A stretch of 64,000 bases of DNA from Garcia nutans. Taxonomy: Eukaryota > Streptophyta > Magnoliopsida > Malpighiales > Euphorbiaceae. Shown in pieces: positions 58,062 through 64,000 of the stretch. The notes below the pieces were generated by a model that ran no database searches, had not been told where the DNA came from, and saw only the letters and a program-made list of their open reading frames with translations. The stretch spans positions 54,278,001-54,342,000 of the forward strand of contig CANTUV010000024.1 in assembly GCA_947685225.1 (NCBI GenBank), in the 5' to 3' direction. Both the position numbers and the translations under genes were made by a program. The first letter of the stretch is position 1, and the number at the start of each line of letters is the position of its first letter.

Positions 58062-61000
58062 TGTAATATCCCTATGCATGCCCCAGAAGTTTTGTATGTT
58101 ATTGTTGTTGTTGTTATTGTTGTTGGTTTAAATTGAGAAAAGAAAATATATGTATATGTGTTTTGGGGAAATTTAGGGTTTAGAGACAAGTTTATATGTT
58201 GTGTATATGGTGATATATATAACATATAAAATGGTCAAAGAGAAAGAGTCAATGCAAGAGAAGATATTTTTATATGGCATGTGGAATTACTTAATTGGGT
58301 TCATAAGAGGCAAAAGCTAAGTTAAGTGATAAGGGGTATATGAGTAATTGCTTGAAATGAAATGCTTGGTGGAGGATTTTTGGTAATTAGTAATTATATT
58401 ATTATTATTATTATTATTATATACATATATGTGGCTATCGTGGAAGAGGAAAAAGAAAAAAAGATATTCTCTTCTTCTTCTTCTTCTTCTCCTTTTGGTT
58501 CTTGCACGAGAGAGAGAGAGAGAGGTAGAGAGATGAGTTGATCTTCACCTAAACCTTAGGGTTTTAAGAGAATTGAAGGAAGAATCAAAGGATTAGGTGG
58601 AGATTTGGTGGAATTCATCAATTGAGGTAAGTACTTACTTGTTTTCCTTTGTTAATGTTTTAGATAGGTTGTGATGGATTGATTTCATGATTTAGTGTGT
58701 TATATATGTGTTTACAAGTATTGAAATTGATTACAAGCTAAAGGATTGGATTGGTGTTGGTTTTGTTGGAAAGATGGTAAGTATTCTCTTGTTTTCTTTA
58801 CTTAATTGGAAGTTGTGTTGGAAGTGAAGTAAGGTTTGATGATTTTGTGATTTGGTGGATTTGAGATGTGTTGTGTTGTGTGTTCAAGTGTTAAATTGAT
58901 TTTAAGTTATGAGTTTAATTAGAGGTTGTTGTTGGAAATGGTGGAGATGTTGATTTTAGGGTTTTGAGTTGAGATGTGTTTAATTGTTATATTAATGTGT
59001 TGTGAAGTAATTCTTGTGATGAATATGTGTTTAAAACATTGATTATATTCATTTGAAGCATGTTATATGATGAATTTTGTGTTTGAGTGCAATTAGAAGA
59101 GAATTGGTTTTGGTGATGGGTGACACGGCCATAGGCATTGAAGAGACACGGGCGTGTTCATCAATTGAGTTGGGCGTGTCAATTATTTGAATTGGCTACT
59201 GCCTCTTTTGTTGTTAGTGACACGGGCGTGTCCATCAAAGGTGCTGGGCGTGTCAATTATTTGAATTGGCTACTGCCTCTTTTGTTGTTAGTGACACGGG
59301 CGTGTTCCATCAAGTGGCTGGGCGTGTCCATCAAATGGGTTGGGCGTGTCCTACAAATGAATTACATATTGCTTTATACTTTGTTTCTTTTTACATTGTT
59401 TTGATTCTTCAAAGGTTCCATTGTTTCTAAACTTAAACATGAACATTATAAATATGTTTTAAACACAAGAATGATCTAATCAAAGGAATGTGGAAGATCA
59501 TAAAGCTATGAATCATATCAATTGTGTTTTGCCCTAATTGCATTGTTGAGATTTAGCAATGTTATGTTATGCACTTTGAATGATATGTTTGCCTAGTTAA
59601 TGTAATTGATGTTGTATATATATATATCAATGAGGCTATATGTAAAATGTGAAAAAGAGGATGAAGTTATTGATTATGGATAGCTTGGTGGGAGTAACTC
59701 TTGAGGGTGAAAGAGATGAGGATCATCCAAAAAGGTATGTACAATGCAATTTATAATGATGTGAATGATATGTTTACCTAGTTAATGTAATTGATGTTGT
59801 ATATATATATATATATCAATGGTGGAATATGACATGTAAAGGATATGATGAGGTAAATGATTATGTATGTAAAAGATGAAATATGAAATGTGAAAGAAAT
59901 GTAATATTGTGATAAAAAAATGAGTTGTGAATTGAGATATGATGATGTATGATGCCATTGTGGTTGGCTATGATAATGTAAATGATGATTGAGGCATGTT
60001 TGCCTAAATGATGCCATTGTGGTTGGCTATGATGATGTAAATGATAAGGAAACAATGAATGAAATTGATAATGAGATAACGAATGAATTGTGTGTCTAAT
60101 ATGTTATTCATTTTCAGAGTTTTGTTGTTGGTGGCATTCCTAATAATAGTAACAATCTCTTGAAGTTAGGTTGGATATGATCCTTGAAGCCTAATTGAGA
60201 TGTTACAACCCTTGAAGCTAGGTTGGATTGGTTCTTGAAGCCAAGTTGGGTTGAAGTTTAACATGTTTTACTCCCCTTGAAGCTTGGTTGAATCTAAATC
60301 CTTGAAGCCTAGTTGGGTATATGATATTGATAAATGTCATAACAAACCAAAGCATTAACTCTGAAAATTGAATTGCATATTAGTGTCTGTTGGGCCCGAG
60401 TCTGTCTTTGATGTCTATGTGATATACAAATGTTGAATTAGATGAATAATGAGATCTATGATTGATTTTGTTGACAATGTGACTTATGATTGGTGAATTG
60501 TGAATTAAACAATGTTATGAGGTATGATATGTAATGTGTATGTATTGATATGTTGATTGTGAGTATTGGTGATGGATTGTGGTTGGTGTTAATGATTGCC
60601 TTGTTGGAGATGTTATTCATGATTGGTAAATGGTGAATAAAATAATGTTATGAAGTATGTTGTGGAATGTGGGTATTGAAATATGATTTAGTTGAGATAT
60701 ATGAAAGGTACAATCTAAAAGAAAAGATATGATAAGCTAAAGTTACATGGAATTGATATATCATTATATGCTAATATTTTTATAATGTATGTGTATATTA
60801 TATATTTGTATTACTAAGCTCTCGGGCTTAGCGCGGTTGTTTGATCGCGCAGGTGACCAGATGAAAGATATAAAGTCTTGCGTTATGCCACGAGAAGAGT
60901 AAGAGTTTGTCGAGACCAACTAGAGGGTGATGCATACATGTATAATTTAATTATGATGTACTTTTATCAAGAATGTAATCATGTGTATAAATGATGTTTC

Positions 61001-61204
61001 GAGAAAGATAAGATTATTGTATATTTATAAGATCATTAAAAGTATATCGATTTTGTAAATGTTCTTTAAATTAATGTATTGTGGTTTGAGATATGTTAAA
61101 GGTTTGTAAATTGTAACGAAATGTGACATCTTTATACTTTATATATTTACTGTACGTATACCAGGTATATGTGTAGTACTTATATGGAGTATCGGGGTGT
61201 TACA
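58062..61204 (+). repeat. Plus-strand chromovirus-type solo LTR (3143 bp)
   Basis: Starts TGTAATATCCC and ends GGGGTGTTACA, with exact TSD GGCCA (58057-58061 and 61205-61209). Contains ATT, TTC and GA microsatellites (58395-58525), a GACACG array (59122-59350), direct repeats with TTAATGTAATTGATGTTG (59578 and 59766), GCCATTGTGGTTGGCTATGA repeats (59956 and 60013) and the double hairpin (60814-60854). Confidence 0.93.
60814..60854 (+). other. Conserved LTR double hairpin followed by AGGT
   Basis: Stem CTAAGC/GCTTAG with a 6-nt loop, then GCGCGGTT/GATCGCGC (two G-U pairs), then AGGT at 60851-60854. About 350 nt from the LTR 3' end. Confidence 0.85.
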
Positions 61205-62929
61205 GGCCAGGAAAAAGAAAGGGTTGGATGACTCGATTCCTAAGGAATCCCAACCCCCTAATGGGTTCGAAAAGTTGGGTACATGTGGGGAAGGTGAGAA
61301 ATGACCCAGCACTCCCACAATGCTCGGTTCATTGGAATCGGCCTCCTTTACAGGTCTTAATATTATAAAACTCTTAAATATAACAATATTATCCATATTA
61401 CATACAACAATTAAAATAAAGCATCGATATATTAAAAATCAAAACAATGTCCAAACAAAACAAATAAATGGACACCCATCCGAAGATGGAAACATGCCCT
61501 TACATAATCCATGCCTAAATAGAACACCCACCGAAAGGTAGAAACATGTCCTTTACATTGGTTCTAAAATAAAAAAGCAATTTAACTTACATGATATTTA
61601 ACTAATGAGGTACCCACCAAGTGGAAACATACCTCTTAGAACATTTGAAAATCTAAATAAATCGATAAAAGTAAATAACCATTCATCAAAGATATTAAAC
61701 ATCAATAGAACATCAATCCACGATAAACTAAATAAATCAAGCATTGAACTTAAATAAATCAACAAACCATTGAAAATAAATTAAAGCATATAATAGACTA
61801 CATAATCAAATATAAAATTAAATAAAGCAAGTAAAGATTCAAATTAGGGTTACTATTTCTATTTAAAATTCTTTAATTAATACTTTAGGGTTTTGGAATT
61901 TTAGTATTATTTAGGGTTTGTAATTCTTAGCTACTGTAAACTTTAAGGGAATTAAAATGGATTAAGGTTTTAAGATTTAAGAGGTTGATAAAGTTCTTTG
62001 ATTAACCAAATTAGTGTTTGAGGAATGAAATCATGAAATTAGGGTTTGGACACTTTAAAACATTTAGATTTATGATTTAAGGTTACTGGATTGTTATTTT
62101 AGGCTTACTGTGTTTGAATTTTAACATTTGGGTTTATAAGATTTTAAGGTTCAAAGGATTAGGGTTTAGAAAAATTAGGGTTTAATCGTTTTAAGGAAAT
62201 TAAGGTTTAAGAAAACTAGGGTTTAATGTTAGTTAGTTTAGGGTTTACTGTTTTGGGTTTTGAAGTTGAATTAGGGTTTTTAGTGTTTCGCAGAATGTAT
62301 TTGATTTTAGAATTTGGAAAAATAATTTATAGTTTTATGAAACTTTTTGAAAATAAACAAAACGATTTTAGATTTATAGAAATAGAAAAGATATTTTTTT
62401 AGGGTTTGTAGAAAATTGGAAGGCAGATTAGGGTTTTAAGATTTTGAAGAAACAAAAACAACAATTTTAAGATTTTTGAAAAACAAAGAGACGAATTAAG
62501 GTTTTTAAGCTTTAGAAAAGGTAAATTAAGGTTCTAGGGTTTTTTGAATGAAAAGAGACAAAAACAACAATTTTTAATCTTGAGTGATGAAGCTACCGTA
62601 AATTAATGAAACAAATAAAGAAATTCATACCTTCATTTGTTGGTTCCATCAAAAATCACTTCTTGGATGAACAAGAACAAAGACAAGCTTTGCTATCTTT
62701 GATGGATTGAATTGCTTATTTGCTCTCTCAAAAAGTCGGATCGATACTGCCAGAAGGAATTCTTAAAATCTGATTTATTGAAAGTTTTCTCCCTAATTTT
62801 TTGTGTTGTTTTAGTCCTTATTTATAGAAGATTTTTATGATTAATCTTAGTTTCACGGAATCTAACATTAATTAAGAAAAGGAAACCGAAACCGAATTGT
62901 ATTTAGTTTTAAAAAAATTTACGTCAGAA

Positions 62930-63095
62930 AAATTTCACTGGCGAAAAAAAAATTGCTGCAGAAAAATTACGCTGGCAAAAAAGTTGCCGCAGGGGGTTGC
63001 GGGGCGAAAATTTGCCTGCGGGCGAAATGGCCCAAGGCCATTTCGCTGCCTCCCTCTTCAGCGATGAAATTTTTCTTCGCCGATTTTTCATAGCG
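62930..63095. repeat. GC-rich palindromic block in TGTGAGC LTR copy 2
   Basis: Repeated GGCGAAAA and GCTGCAGAAAAA-type words and the palindrome CGAAATGGCC-caa-GGCCATTTCG at about 63024-63047. Occupies the same relative position as 47697-47850 in copy 1, but with different sequence. Confidence 0.7.
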
Positions 63096-64000
63096 ATTTT
63101 TATTTTTATCTTTATTTATTCATTTATTATTATTTTATATTTTTTTATTATTAAAATTAGATACTAAAGCAAATATTATTTAATTAAGATAACAAAAATT
63201 ATTTTGGACTAATTAAAATATATTGGACAATACAAAAATTATTTTGGACTAATTAAAATATATTGGACCGGACTGGGTCAAAAATTAAGGGTCTACAGCA
63301 TGCTGCCAAACGTAAAACTTTGAAAATTGAATGACATACTAGGTACATAATTCTTTCATAATTTCATTATCAATATCTTTTTCATTTTCTCATGATCAAA
63401 CTAGGCACAATGCTTCAAATCTCATTTACATCAATATAGCCATCACCAATGGCTTTACATACCATCATTAATTTATACATAACAAATTGCAATACCCATA
63501 CATTTTGGGCCATTATCATATTTTGCTCAAAGTTCACATTACATATAATGCATTTGTAACATTATACAAATCATAGCATATTTCTCATGCACCAATAATG
63601 TAGTAGGGTACTTAACATATTTTTCAACCATATGTGTTAAGTTCCAAAGTCATGTAAATATAATCAAATTCAAAGTTTGTACTTACCTCTAAAAGCAATA
63701 AACACCACTTTCAACCTCCTCTTCCAAGATATCCATCAACAGTTAGATTAGGGTAACTCAGGTTTCTTCAAAGCCTAAACAAAATGCGATTATAAATAAT
63801 CACTAAGTGATCCACAAAGAAAAATAAGGAAAAGAACTATCTAGGGCAAACTCTACACATGACACGCTCAACAACACGGGCATGTCAATGTTCGTGCCCT
63901 AAACCTACAACACTGAAGCTTTGACATGCTCAGTAACATGGGTGTGTCAATGACCGTGCCAAAACACCAACAAAACAGTAGCTATGACACGCTCAGTGAC

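Larger units (their letters stand above)
57933..63297. repeat. TGTGAGC-family solo LTR, copy 2, split by an insertion
   Basis: Starts TGTGAGCGAGGATTTTCACC and ends GGGTCTACA, with an exact 5-bp TSD GCATG (57928-57932 and 63298-63302). About 2.2 kb without the nested LTR. Palindromic GC-rich block at 62930-63095 (CGAAATGGCC / GGCCATTTCG). No coding content; the many AGGGTTT words at 61850-62300 are simple repeats of the family. Confidence 0.9.
57090..64000 (-). repeat. Chromovirus-type LTR running off the right edge, with nested insertions
   Basis: Begins TGTAACACCCTTATACCC at 57090, runs to 57932, and resumes at 63303 (CTGCCAAACGTAAAAC) to the window end, where its GACACG array begins at 63861. 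The double hairpin is at 57503-57540 (CTAAGC/GCTTAG perfect, second stem decayed). Target repeats with GCTTCAAGG and CCCAACCCAGC lie at 57810-57912. The rest of this element lies to the right. Confidence 0.85.

Noticed and set aside
18505..58525. Microsatellites and AT-rich runs as possible CRISPR or centromeric arrays
   Set aside because: Simple repeats or LTR arrays with degenerate units; no regular spacers, no cas-like genes, and a eukaryotic context.
60814..60854. Hammerhead ribozyme or tRNA at the double hairpin
   Set aside because: No CTGATGA/GAAA hammerhead core and no cloverleaf; only two stem-loops are supported.
61850..62330. AGGGTTT-rich stretch as an interstitial telomere repeat
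   Set aside because: The words are irregular and interrupted, not tandem TTTAGGG units; a similar bias occurs in the other TGTGAGC LTR.

Overview
The window looks like nuclear, gene-poor, repeat-rich DNA of a flowering plant, probably a eudicot; the species cannot be named. Almost every coding trace belongs to a reverse-transcribing element: Ty3/gypsy chromoviruses (RT, RNase H, integrase and C-terminal chromodomain, primed by initiator tRNA-Met), a Ty1/copia Sirevirus-like element, and a broken endogenous pararetrovirus (EPRV, Caulimoviridae). I found no host protein gene and no tRNA or rRNA gene.

Layout. 1-11737: degenerate minus-strand chromovirus (element 1) with about 3.1-kb LTRs; its pol is split by a plus-strand solo LTR (2475-5161, TSD GGCTT), and it sits in an older LTR whose tail is 11738-12128. 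12129-46083: a minus-strand EPRV remnant (coat-protein and protease end at the right, RT and RNase H at the left). It is split by a solo LTR (13752-15786, TSD CTAAT) and by a 28-kb Sirevirus-like copia (16783-44733, TSD AATTC). Inside the copia gag lies a tandem chromovirus, LTR-internal A-LTR-internal B-LTR (24571-41707), flanked by one TSD (ATCTT). Internal B keeps one open 1226-codon pol frame.

46084-48066 is an LTR of another family (TGTGAGC...). 48353-48771 is a 419-bp perfect-length inverted repeat that looks like two head-to-head SINEs. 48786-57000 is a third chromovirus, deleted from integrase straight into its 5' LTR and carrying an unrelated solo LTR (53529-55660). 57090-64000 is another chromovirus LTR running off the window. 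It holds a TGTGAGC solo LTR (57933-63297, TSD GCATG), which itself holds a plus-strand chromovirus-type solo LTR (58062-61204, TSD GGCCA).

The target-site duplications order the insertions: the EPRV is older than the copia and the CTAAT solo LTR; the copia is older than the tandem chromovirus; 57090 LTR is older than the GCATG LTR, which is older than the GGCCA LTR.

The most unusual signal is in the LTRs, not the genes. Seven diverged chromovirus-type LTR groups all carry, 350-600 nt before the LTR 3' end, two adjacent hairpins followed by AGGT. The stem sequences differ between families but the pairing is largely kept (covariation). Most LTR families also carry a short array of hairpins with a family-specific core.
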